Assembly: GCA_934254725.1 (NCBI GenBank)
Contig: CAKQLR010000024.1
Span: 1 to 27,037, forward strand
Length of the DNA stretch: 27,037 nt
Direction of reading: 5' to 3'
Source: an uncultured Clostridia bacterium
GTDB taxonomy: Bacteria; Bacillota; Clostridia; Christensenellales; Borkfalkiaceae
Shown: one piece after another, positions 1-7,461 of the stretch
Layout of the letters: each line of letters starts with the position of its first letter
Numbering within the stretch: position 1 is the first letter of the stretch
Program-made: the position numbers and the translations under genes
Notes under the pieces: generated by a model
Told to the model about the DNA's origin: nothing
The model's database searches: none
Seen by the model: only the letters and a program-made list of their open reading frames with translations

Positions 1-15
1 CCCTTATAGCGATTA

Positions 16-68
16 ACAAAACAAAAAGAGATATGCCGCAATCCGCGGTATATCCCCCTTTCTTTTTT
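16..68 (-). terminator. Intrinsic terminator downstream of ypeB, probably bidirectional
   Basis: A 10-bp stem (30-39 GATATGCCGC with 45-54 GCGGTATATC, one G-U pair) encloses a 5-base loop. On the minus strand it is followed by a U-rich run (complement of 16-29), as expected after ypeB. On the plus strand it is followed by a C/T-rich tract (54-67), so it could also stop transcription entering from the left. Nothing else is recognisable in 1-129. Confidence 0.7.
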
Positions 69-129
69 ATTGAATTTTCCGTCGGGCAAATAGCCGAAGC
101 CGCATAAATACCCGGACAAATATGCGTTA

Positions 130-2070
130 TCAGATAACCACCGTGCCGTTTTTGGTACCGACGACCTTGAATATTTCAAGTTCTTCGCCGGTTATAGCGT
201 CGATATACACGAAGTAGTCGGCGTCCTCATACTTGCCGTAAACCTCGTATGCGAGTCTTTCGTCCGTTTCGCCTACGGGAACAATCGCCTTGCGTACAGA
301 ACTTACGTCTATCATGCTGACCTTTTCGGTTGCCTGAGCTTCCGTTATCTTTGCCTTTGCTATTTTCCTTTCCGTGTGGTTAAGGAAATATTCGTTAGCC
401 TCTATTGCAGAAACGACGCCGCGTTCCATACAAACGTTAACCTTAACGAGGTCGGAATACACGACTATGCCGTTTTCTTCAAACGCGAAATTGAACTGCG
501 CAACATTGTTGCCGCTCGCCTTCCAGACTACGGTCATTCCGTCAAATCCCGCCTTTTTCACGAAGGATTCGGCTATTTCTTCACAATCGTCCAACGTATA
601 GTTTTCCTTATTGCAATCGTGATAGCAGTTAAACATTACCACGTTTGCACCCTGTTTCGTGAGCTGTGCGTATAAATTTCCGCCATCCGAAAGAGTTGCT
701 TCCACATTGTATGTGGGGATAACGCCGTTAGCGTCGTTGACTACTTTTGCTTCCTTAACCTTGTAATCGGCAAACAGTGCCGCAAACTTTTCAAGGGCTT
801 TTTCGCGGGTAACTTCGTCGCCCGTAAGTCCCTTTGCCGTCTGTCTTTCGAGTCCGTCGGAGAACGGTCCGTCGTAAATCATCTTCGGGTATTCCACCGA
901 AAGATTTTCAAGTTCGCCGAAGCCCTCTATAACGGCATTACCGTCCTCGGGCTTCAAAAGGGAAATGAACGAGAAGTTCGAACCCATTTTTTCGTTTATA
1001 CCGGCAAGAGTCTTTTGCAGGTTGGAGTTTCTTCTTCTAAGTTCAGCAAGCGTTTCGCGATTTTCCTCGGTAACGCTTCCGCCCTCGGCTATCTTATTCG
1101 ATAAAGTTTTGGAAAAATCGCCCATTTGGTTTATAAATTTGCTCGTTCCGTATTTGGAAGAGTCCTCGAGAGGGAGTGACTGAAGCTGGCTTTCCGCAAG
1201 CTCGCTCTGTATTGCGATGTCCGTAAGCAACTTCTGCTGAGCGGCGGGCGTGGTTGCTACCTGAAGTTTGGAAAGGGCAACGTCTATATTGTCCACGCAA
1301 CCGGAAAGTTCGTAATACGCTCTTTCGTAGGAAGAACCGAGAAGTTCGTTTCCCCTGCTTATATAGAGGACGTTGAACGTGAACAGCGTACCGAGCAGCA
1401 ATGTAGCGCAACCGAGCGATATTACCGCCGCAAGCCAGCCGCCTATCCCGCGGGAGCGACCTTCGGATTTTCTTCTCTCTCTTGCCTCTCGCTTTTGCAT
1501 CTTCAGTATGCGCTTGTTTTCCCTCTTTTCGGAGATAAGCTTAGCTCTCAACTCGGCTTTCTGCCGTTTGAGTTCGGCTCTCGCTTGTTTTTCCTCGGCT
1601 ATTCTTGCGCGCCTGTCCTCTTTGGATTCGCTTCTGAGTTTGTCTCTGCGAGCAATTCTTTCCTCTCTTTTTCTGAGTCTTTCCGCGGCGAACATTTCGC
1701 GGCGCTTAACGGCTTCCGCCTTTCTCTTTTCTTTCGCCTCGGCCCTCGCCTGCTTTCTTTCGGCTATCGCCTTTTGTTTTTCCGCCCTGATTTCGGCAAG
1801 GCGTTCCTGCTTTTCTGCGCGGATCTTCGCCTTTAAAAACCTCTTTTCTTCTCTCGAAAGTTTCTTGGGCTTTTCCCCTTTTTCTCTTTTTGTTTTCACT
1901 GTCTTTTTATCTGTTTTTTTAGCCGATTTCGCGTGATTTACGGGGTTTTTCTTTGTGACGTCCGAAGCTTTCGCTCTTTCGCCCTTGCCTTTTGCCGTTT
2001 CGCTTCCGTGATTATCCCCTGCAATTTTTTCTACTTTTTCAACAGCTTGATTGTTTTCTTTTTTATCCAT
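130..2070 (-). CDS. ypeB: Germination protein YpeB with a long charged N-terminal extension
   Basis: YpeB is the partner that stabilises and localises the cortex-lytic enzyme SleB in the spore inner membrane. The membrane segment is at about residues 209-233. After it comes the typical YpeB region (YERAYYEL, then ALSKLQVA, then SKFINQMGDF) and C-terminal PepSY-type repeats from about residue 430. YpeB proteins are usually about 450 residues with the membrane helix near the N terminus. Here 646 residues include a cytoplasmic leader of about 205, Lys/Arg/Glu/Ala-rich and predicted to be a long charged helix (about 72-203). The start is fixed by an AAGGAGG site at 2083-2089, which abuts the sleB stop; the gap to sleB is only 23 bases, so the two are cotranscribed. 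The extension is in frame, has no internal stop and lies behind the only good ribosome-binding site, so it is probably real. Confidence 0.93.
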   Translation of the reverse strand: MDKKENNQAVEKVEKIAGDNHGSETAKGKGERAKASDVTKKNPVNHAKSAKKTDKKTVKTKREKGEKPKKLSREEKRFLKAKIRAEKQERLAEIRAEKQKAIAERKQARAEAKEKRKAEAVKRREMFAAERLRKREERIARRDKLRSESKEDRRARIAEEKQARAELKRQKAELRAKLISEKRENKRILKMQKREARERRKSEGRSRGIGGWLAAVISLGCATLLLGTLFTFNVLYISRGNELLGSSYERAYYELSGCVDNIDVALSKLQVATTPAAQQKLLTDIAIQSELAESQLQSLPLEDSSKYGTSKFINQMGDFSKTLSNKIAEGGSVTEENRETLAELRRRNSNLQKTLAGINEKMGSNFSFISLLKPEDGNAVIEGFGELENLSVEYPKMIYDGPFSDGLERQTAKGLTGDEVTREKALEKFAALFADYKVKEAKVVNDANGVIPTYNVEATLSDGGNLYAQLTKQGANVVMFNCYHDCNKENYTLDDCEEIAESFVKKAGFDGMTVVWKASGNNVAQFNFAFEENGIVVYSDLVKVNVCMERGVVSAIEANEYFLNHTERKIAKAKITEAQATEKVSMIDVSSVRKAIVPVGETDERLAYEVYGKYEDADYFVYIDAITGEELEIFKVVGTKNGTVVI

Positions 2071-2093
2071 TTTCTAACCTATCCTCCTTAAAA

Positions 2094-2801
2094 CTAAATC
2101 GCGAAAACGTGATTGCCTATAGTTACTACCGTGCGGCGCGAAAGTATCCACTTGTTCGTTGACTTTACGGGGTTGTAGTAATACAAGCTTCCGTAAGAAG
2201 GATCCCAGCCGTTCAACGCGTCCTTAGCCGCCCTTATCGAAGTGTTGTCCGGAGCAAGATTGATTTGTCCGTCCGCAACGGCGGTGAAGGCGTTGCTCTG
2301 ATAGATTACGCCCGAAATGGTATTCGGGAAAGACGGGCTTTTAACTCTGTTTAAAACCACGGCGCCCACGGCTACCTGACCGGTATATGTTTCGCCGCGC
2401 GCCTCCGAATGAATAAGTCTTGCGAGAAGGTACACATCCGAGTCGGTGTAATTACTCGAGCCGGAAGTCGTACCCGTTTTGCTGCCCGACGAACTCATAC
2501 CGAGAGCCTTTAAAGTTTTTTCGCCCACGATTCCGTCGGGTGTAAGCCCGTTTTTACGTTGAAAGTATATAACCGCCTTTTTTGTCTGAGCACCGAAAAT
2601 TCCGTCTATGGCTCCGTTATAATACCCCCAGTTTTTCAGTTTCCTTTGCATGGTTTTAACGTCGGCGCCCGAACTGCCTTGTCTTAAAGCCGCTTCGATG
2701 GCGGGCGCTTCGCTATAAACCTTCGCCGCGATCACACTGCCGCCCGCGACGAAAAACGCGAACACGGTTAATATGACCGCAATGGTATTCTTTATTTTCA
2801 T
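2094..2801 (-). CDS. sleB: Spore cortex-lytic enzyme SleB
   Basis: This is a lytic transglycosylase that degrades cortex peptidoglycan during germination. Residues 1-26 are a signal peptide, 38-99 a PG_binding_1 repeat (LRQGSSGADVKTMQRKL), 100-120 a Ser/Gly/Thr linker and 122-232 the Hydrolase_2 catalytic domain. The HSEARGE motif at 131-137 contains the expected catalytic glutamate (E133). At 235 residues it is slightly shorter than Bacillus SleB but complete. The start has an AAGGAGGA site at 2808-2815. It is followed by its partner ypeB and preceded by spoIIR on the same strand, with a sigma-G-like promoter between. Cell wall hydrolase CwlJ shares the catalytic fold but lacks the PG-binding domain, so SleB is the better name. 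Confidence 0.95.
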   Translation of the reverse strand: MKIKNTIAVILTVFAFFVAGGSVIAAKVYSEAPAIEAALRQGSSGADVKTMQRKLKNWGYYNGAIDGIFGAQTKKAVIYFQRKNGLTPDGIVGEKTLKALGMSSSGSKTGTTSGSSNYTDSDVYLLARLIHSEARGETYTGQVAVGAVVLNRVKSPSFPNTISGVIYQSNAFTAVADGQINLAPDNTSIRAAKDALNGWDPSYGSLYYYNPVKSTNKWILSRRTVVTIGNHVFAI

Positions 2802-2862
2802 TTTATATCCTCCTTCGTGCGTCGCACGATTTTTACAATGTTAGTTTTTTATAAAAACGGCG

Positions 2863-2892
2863 TTTTATGCGCGATAAAGAGGGTTTTTATTC
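2863..2892 (-). promoter_or_regulatory. Candidate sigma-G promoter of sleB-ypeB
   Basis: On the minus strand the sequence reads GAATA (2892-2888), 18 bases, then CATAAAA (2869-2863). The sigma-G consensus is GMATR-N18-CATNHTA, so the -35 matches fully and the -10 matches six of seven. It lies between the spoIIR stop and the sleB start. sleB belongs to the forespore sigma-G regulon in Bacillus subtilis, which supports the call. Confidence 0.6.
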
Positions 2893-2896
2893 TAAA

Positions 2897-3526
2897 TCAT
2901 TTATTCTGCGTCCCGGATGCCCGTTTTCTTGCCCGCCATTTTTCTATTATTTCGAGTATAAGCGATTTGTATTTTATATTACCGTTGCCCTCGCCGAGGA
3001 AACAAAGCGGCGGGTATACCACACACCACCAGTTGTCACCTTTTCCTCTGCCGAGCTTTAAAATCAAAGCATCGTAATATCCCTTTTCAAGTGTAAGATC
3101 TCCGTACTTCCTTTCGGGGAATTCCTCTTCGGTAAGCGCAGCCCTGCTCGTATACGAAAAACCGTTTTCCTTTAAAATGCCGTCTGCGGTTTTTTCTATC
3201 TCTCCGAGAAGCCCTTTAAGCTTTCTCATCAATTCCTCTTTGCTCTTGCTTGTAGCCGCGGCGGGCGTTAAAAGCGCGACGATTTCGTCCTTAACCTTGT
3301 ACTTTACAGCCTGATCTACGGCATCGTTGGAGTTTGCCCGAACGTGAATTCTGAGATACTCCGCACGGTCGTTTTTATTTTCTCCCTCAAAAAGACCGGA
3401 AAAGACGTTTCTGTCCGAATCAGACGAAGAACCCGTCGCGTTACCGTCGTTTCCGCCGAACACCCCGATAAATAAAGTTATAAGTATTATGCTTATGGCA
3501 CACAAAGTTATGCATATTTTTTTCAT
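2897..3526 (-). CDS. spoIIR: Stage II sporulation protein R
   Basis: SpoIIR is secreted from the forespore and triggers SpoIIGA to process pro-sigma-E in the mother cell. An N-terminal signal/anchor helix (about 4-24) is followed by a Ser/Asp/Gly-rich linker. The family core starts with LRIHVRANSNDAVDQAVKYK (about 58-77), and the near-C-terminal hallmark is GDNWWCVVYPPLCFL. At 209 residues it is of normal family size. A GGGAG ribosome-binding site (about 3532-3540) precedes the ATG. It is divergent from uvrC and preceded by a full sigma-F consensus promoter. It lies next to sleB-ypeB, but those have their own promoter, so this is a sporulation cluster rather than one simple operon. Confidence 0.96.
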   Translation of the reverse strand: MKKICITLCAISIILITLFIGVFGGNDGNATGSSSDSDRNVFSGLFEGENKNDRAEYLRIHVRANSNDAVDQAVKYKVKDEIVALLTPAAATSKSKEELMRKLKGLLGEIEKTADGILKENGFSYTSRAALTEEEFPERKYGDLTLEKGYYDALILKLGRGKGDNWWCVVYPPLCFLGEGNGNIKYKSLILEIIEKWRARKRASGTQNK

Positions 3527-3579
3527 AGCTTTCTCCCTTTGGCGGCTGCCCGCCCGAACTCAAAAGTTTTTACAATTTA

Positions 3580-3608
3580 ATTCTTGCCGATAAAAACGCA
3601 ATGTATAC
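3580..3608 (-). promoter_or_regulatory. Sigma-F-type promoter of spoIIR
   Basis: On the minus strand the sequence reads GTATA (3608-3604), 15 bases, then GGCAAGAAT (3588-3580). This satisfies the forespore sigma-F consensus GYWTA-N15-GGNNANANT at every fixed position. Transcription would begin near 3573, about 45 bases before the spoIIR start. spoIIR is a textbook sigma-F gene. Confidence 0.8.
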
Positions 3609-3666
3609 TTTCACGATAAAAAAAATACTTTCATTTTCAATTTACCCTCACAAGAAAGCTTTTTCC

Positions 3667-3695
3667 TTGAATTTTTTCGGAATATATGTTAAAAT
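3667..3695 (+). promoter_or_regulatory. Sigma-A promoter of the uvrC operon
   Basis: TTGAAT (3667-3672), 17 bases, TAAAAT (3690-3695), with an extended -10 TG at 3687-3688. It leaves a leader of about 75 bases before the uvrC ATG at 3775. It diverges from the spoIIR promoter without overlapping it. Confidence 0.65.
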
Positions 3696-3774
3696 TATAA
3701 ATAAGGCTTTATTATTTACCGCCGACAAGCGAAAAAGGACGGAAGCCATAAGGAAGAAGCAAGGAGAAAGAGCT

Positions 3775-5592
3775 ATGAGCGTTATAACCGAAAAACTTAA
3801 ACTTTTGCCGGATAAGCCGGGATGTTATATAATGCTCGATAAAGACGGAGAGGTTATTTACGTAGGCAAAGCCAAGGTTCTTAAAAACCGCGTCCGTCAG
3901 TATTTTCAGAACGGTCCCAAGAACGAAAAGACGACTATGCTCGTTTCCAACATAGCCGATTTTTCATACGTTATAACAAATACAGAAATAGACGCCCTTT
4001 CGCTTGAAAACAATCTTATAAAAAGGTATAAGCCGAAGTACAACATTCTTTTAAAGGACGACAAGCAGTACCCATATCTGCGCATAGATTTAAAGGAGGA
4101 CTTCCCCACTTTTTCGATAGTAAGAAAAATCCGCAAGGACGGCGCGAAGTATTTCGGTCCGTTTATGGGCGGCGTTCCCGTTGCGGACGTACTCGAAATT
4201 ATTTACGCCTGCTACAACCTGAGAAGATGCACTTCGTCCCTCGACAGAACAAAACCGAAAAAAGAATGCCTTAATTATCACATCAAGCGTTGTTTAGGAC
4301 CTTGCGCAGGGTATTGTTCGTACGAAGATTACAGAGAAAAAGTCTTTCAGGCGATCGACTTTCTGAACGGAAACGATAACTCCGCGGAAAAAATTCTCGC
4401 AAGAAAGATGATGGCGTTTTCGGATAACGAGGAGTACGAACTGGCTATGTCCTGCAGGGACAAGCTTCGCATGCTCAACAAAATAAAGCAGCGCAGAATC
4501 ACTTCACTCAACAGATTTATAAACGCCGACATAATCGGCATTACCGGCAACGGAATTTATCAGGTGGTGACCGTTCTCGTAACCCGCAGCGGAAGAATGC
4601 AGGGCGCAAAGTACTTCACGCTGGAAACGGGTATGGAAACGGACGAGGACGCGCTTTCCTCATTCATCATGCAATACTACAAGCAGGAGACGGGCGTCCC
4701 AGACGAGATTATTCTCAACATAGAATGCAAGGACTCGCCCATGCTCGAAAAAATACTTCGGGTGGAAGTAGGCAAACTGGTGACCATTTCCACACCGAAA
4801 CAGGGCGAACGAAGAGAACTTGCCCTTATGGCAGAGAAAAACGCCGTGGAGTATCTTGAAAAATCGGTGGATAAAATCAAACATAAGGACGATATGACCG
4901 TAGTTGCCTGCGAAAGGCTGAAAGATATTTTAAAGCTTAAAGAATACCCGAAGCGAATGGAATGCTACGATATTTCCCACATAAGCGGCACGGATAAAGT
5001 AGGCTCTATGGTGGTATTCACGGACGGCGTTCCCGACCGAAACAACTATCGCCGTTTCAAGATAAAAACGGTTGAAGGCAATAACGACTTCGCCTGCCTG
5101 CAGGAAGTTTTAAAACGCCGTTTAGATAAGCTGGGCACAAGCGAAGAAGAACATTTCGCCCGCCCGAATTTGATTATAATCGACGGCGGAAAAGGTCAAT
5201 TATCTGCGATAAAGGAGGTTTTTGACGAACGCGGCTGCACGATTGACCTTATCTCTCTTGCAAAGAGAGATGAGGAAATTTACACCGTTTCCGATGAGTA
5301 TCCGATAGTCCTCGACAAAAAGGATTACGTGCTCAAACTACTGCAACGAATACGCGACGAAGCGCACCGCTTCGCCATAACTTACCACAGAAGCATACGT
5401 TCAAAGCGAATGCTCTCCTCCGCACTCGACTCCATCGAAGGCATAGGCGAAAAGCGCCGCAAGCTTTTAATAAAGAAGTTCGGCACGGTAGATGAAATCA
5501 AAAAAGCGTCCGTAGAAGAGCTTATGCAGGTGGATAGCATCGGACTAAAACAAGCCGAAAACATTAAAAAATACTTCGAGGAAGATTCTTGA
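3775..5592 (+). CDS. uvrC: Excinuclease ABC subunit C
   Basis: UvrC is the nuclease of UvrABC nucleotide-excision repair and makes both incisions around bulky lesions. In order: an N-terminal GIY-YIG nuclease domain (about 10-90; GCYIMLDKDGEVIYVGKAK), a Cys-containing segment, a UVR region (about 205-240, FSDNEEYELAMSCRDKL), the UvrC RNase H-like nuclease (CYDISHISGTDKVGSMVVF, then LIIIDGGKGQLSA) and tandem helix-hairpin-helix motifs at the C terminus (LDSIEGIGEKRRKLL, then VDSIGLKQAENIKKYF). The open frame extends upstream to 3601, but ATG 3775 is chosen because it follows an AAGGAGA site, begins with the family-typical N terminus and gives the usual length of 605 residues. The stop directly abuts the start of the HAD gene. 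Confidence 0.97.
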   Translation: MSVITEKLKLLPDKPGCYIMLDKDGEVIYVGKAKVLKNRVRQYFQNGPKNEKTTMLVSNIADFSYVITNTEIDALSLENNLIKRYKPKYNILLKDDKQYPYLRIDLKEDFPTFSIVRKIRKDGAKYFGPFMGGVPVADVLEIIYACYNLRRCTSSLDRTKPKKECLNYHIKRCLGPCAGYCSYEDYREKVFQAIDFLNGNDNSAEKILARKMMAFSDNEEYELAMSCRDKLRMLNKIKQRRITSLNRFINADIIGITGNGIYQVVTVLVTRSGRMQGAKYFTLETGMETDEDALSSFIMQYYKQETGVPDEIILNIECKDSPMLEKILRVEVGKLVTISTPKQGERRELALMAEKNAVEYLEKSVDKIKHKDDMTVVACERLKDILKLKEYPKRMECYDISHISGTDKVGSMVVFTDGVPDRNNYRRFKIKTVEGNNDFACLQEVLKRRLDKLGTSEEEHFARPNLIIIDGGKGQLSAIKEVFDERGCTIDLISLAKRDEEIYTVSDEYPIVLDKKDYVLKLLQRIRDEAHRFAITYHRSIRSKRMLSSALDSIEGIGEKRRKLLIKKFGTVDEIKKASVEELMQVDSIGLKQAENIKKYFEEDS

Positions 5593-6420
5593 ATGAAATA
5601 CAAAATGCTGGTTACCGATTTTGACAATACCTTGCTCAGAACCGACCATACCATACTTGACGAAACCTGGAAAACCATTAAAGAATTTGAGCGCCGCGGC
5701 GGCAAATTCGTAATCTGCACGGGCAGAATGTTGAGCACCGTTCTCATAACGGTCAAACCTTTCGACCTTCACGGCGAAATCATAGCCTTTCAGGGCGGCG
5801 TGGTTGCCGACCTCGATACGGGCGAAATTCTGCTTAAAAAATACGTCGATCATAACGACGCCATGTCTCTTTTAAAAGAACTCGAAAAAGCGGGCTACTA
5901 CATACAGGTCTATTCCGACGGCGATTATTTCGTAAACCGCTTTACAAAAAGAACTCAAAGATACTACGAAGCCAACGCACACCTGATGCCTATCGTCATT
6001 GGCGAAAACGTATGCAACTACGTTGAAAAAAACAACCTCAAGCTCGATAAAATCGTGTTCGGGATTGACGACGACGGCTTGGTTACCTATGACGAAGTTC
6101 AACCCGTAATGTCCGCTTTTTCTGCGAAATACGCGGGTAAATTGGTTTTTAACTCCTCAAACACGCTTCTTATCGAAGCCGTTTCGGAAGGCTGCACCAA
6201 GGGCGAAGCGGTGGAATTCGTGGCAAACAGAAACGGAATAAAGCAAGAAGAAGTCATCTGCATGGGCGACGCGCTCAACGACGCAAGTATGATAAAATGG
6301 GCGGGCTTAGGCGTTGCCGTCGGTAACGCCACGGACGACCTTAAAGAGCTTGCGGACGAGATAACCGTCTCCTGCGACGAAGACGCCGTAGGCTATATCA
6401 TAAAGAAATACTGTTTATAA
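5593..6420 (+). CDS. Cof-type HAD family sugar-phosphate/nucleotide phosphatase
   Basis: HAD superfamily, Cof/IIB subfamily, cytoplasmic. Motif I is DFDNTLL (about 8-14; nucleophile and acid/base aspartates). Motif II is CTGRM. The C2 cap lies at about 85-190. Motif III/IV is KGEAVEFVANRNG, then CMGDALNDASMIKWAG, with the closing Asp pair. Substrates of this family are various sugar phosphates, FMN and pyridoxal phosphate; the exact one cannot be told. The ATG follows the uvrC TGA with no gap, and the only SD-like sequence (GAGGA) lies inside the end of uvrC, so translation is probably coupled. Length (275) is normal. Confidence 0.92.
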   Translation: MKYKMLVTDFDNTLLRTDHTILDETWKTIKEFERRGGKFVICTGRMLSTVLITVKPFDLHGEIIAFQGGVVADLDTGEILLKKYVDHNDAMSLLKELEKAGYYIQVYSDGDYFVNRFTKRTQRYYEANAHLMPIVIGENVCNYVEKNNLKLDKIVFGIDDDGLVTYDEVQPVMSAFSAKYAGKLVFNSSNTLLIEAVSEGCTKGEAVEFVANRNGIKQEEVICMGDALNDASMIKWAGLGVAVGNATDDLKELADEITVSCDEDAVGYIIKKYCL

Positions 6421-6470
6421 AAACCCATTTAACGCGCGTTTTACGCGACTTTTTAATTCGGAGGCGCTAT

Positions 6471-7382
6471 ATGAGCGATTATATTGTAAACGTTACCGCA
6501 GAAGATTTTGCAAAAGCACTCGACCTGACCATTATGGAAAAAGGAAGAGGTATCGTTCCCCTTTGTTCAAGAAACATAATCCGTCCGGGCTTGCAATTCA
6601 CGGGGTATTTCGAGCATTTCGACCACAACCGTATCCAGGTCATAGGTATGGCGGAGCACGAGTATATGAACGGCATGCCCATGGATTTTACGCTCAGCGT
6701 CTTTACCGAGCTGTTCAGGCGTAATATCCCCTGTCTTATTATTTCGAGGGGGCTTGGCATAAAGCCCGAAATTCTTAAGATAGCAAAAGATTACGGTTGC
6801 CCGGTTTTCGGTTCACAGCAAATCACCACACACCTTATCAACCAAACGTACAGCTATCTTTCCAGGCTTCTCGCCAAAGAAACTATGGTTCACGGCGTCC
6901 TCGTGGACGTTTCCGGCGTGGGCATTCTGCTTGAAGGCGACGCGGGCATAGGTAAAAGCGAAATTGCTCTGGAACTTATAAACAGAGGGCACCGCCTCGT
7001 CGCGGACGACTGCGTTATAATAAGGCTCATAAACGAACATCTTTCGGGAACCGCACCCGAAAAAATAAGAAACTACATGGAAATCAGAGGGCTGGGTATA
7101 ATTAACATTCAGACGATGTACGGCCCTGGTTCCGTCAGAATGGAAAAAGGGATAGACATAGTTGTCAAGCTCGAACGTTGGGACGAGAAAAAGGAATACG
7201 ACCGCATAGGCGATATAGATTTCACCGAAAATATTCTCGGCGTAGAAGTATTTAAACTGCTCATCCCCGTAACGCCCGGCAGAAACATCCCCACCATTAT
7301 AGAAACGGCGGCTAAAAAGTACAGACTAAAACAAGTAGGCTACGACGCCGCGCACGAACTCCTCGGCAAAGTTTTAAAATAA
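6471..7382 (+). CDS. hprK: HPr kinase/phosphorylase
   Basis: This bifunctional enzyme phosphorylates and dephosphorylates Ser46 of HPr (and Crh where present). It thereby sets CcpA-dependent catabolite repression and PTS activity. The N-terminal domain is about 1-130. The C-terminal kinase has the active-site His region HGVLVDVSGVG (H141), Walker A GDAGIGKS (156-163), the paired aspartates at 179-180, and the family signature MEIRGLGIINI (203-213). A late loop, IPVTPGRN (265-272), is conserved for phosphorylase activity. A GGAGG site (6460-6464) precedes the ATG. In many Clostridia hprK lies close to uvrC; here a HAD gene is between them. A short CGCGT/ACGCG hairpin plus five Ts at 6435-6454 is too weak to call a terminator, so cotranscription from the uvrC promoter is likely. 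Confidence 0.96.
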   Translation: MSDYIVNVTAEDFAKALDLTIMEKGRGIVPLCSRNIIRPGLQFTGYFEHFDHNRIQVIGMAEHEYMNGMPMDFTLSVFTELFRRNIPCLIISRGLGIKPEILKIAKDYGCPVFGSQQITTHLINQTYSYLSRLLAKETMVHGVLVDVSGVGILLEGDAGIGKSEIALELINRGHRLVADDCVIIRLINEHLSGTAPEKIRNYMEIRGLGIINIQTMYGPGSVRMEKGIDIVVKLERWDEKKEYDRIGDIDFTENILGVEVFKLLIPVTPGRNIPTIIETAAKKYRLKQVGYDAAHELLGKVLK

Positions 7383-7461
7383 CAAAATATCGCCGGGCGG
7401 GTAAAATTCCGTGCGGCAGTGTGTTCAATAATTACATTCCGATAATACAGAGAGAAAAATT

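Noticed and set aside
1373..1936. Plus-strand open frame of 187 codons opposite the charged part of ypeB
   Set aside because: It is the complement of the Lys/Arg/Glu-rich repeat region and gives a Ser/Phe/Leu-rich product, as expected for a shadow frame; no start signals.
3601..3774. Upstream extension of uvrC to 3601
   Set aside because: No ribosome-binding site at 3601, the added 58 residues are not like UvrC, and the stretch contains the promoters of both uvrC and spoIIR. ATG 3775 has an AAGGAGA site.
6435..6454. Possible terminator before hprK
   Set aside because: The stem is only 5 bp with a 3-base loop; with T5 after it this is too weak to claim.
7383..7461. CcpA (cre) site or separate promoter before the GH172 gene
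   Set aside because: No sequence close to the cre consensus and no paired -35/-10 boxes with acceptable spacing were found.
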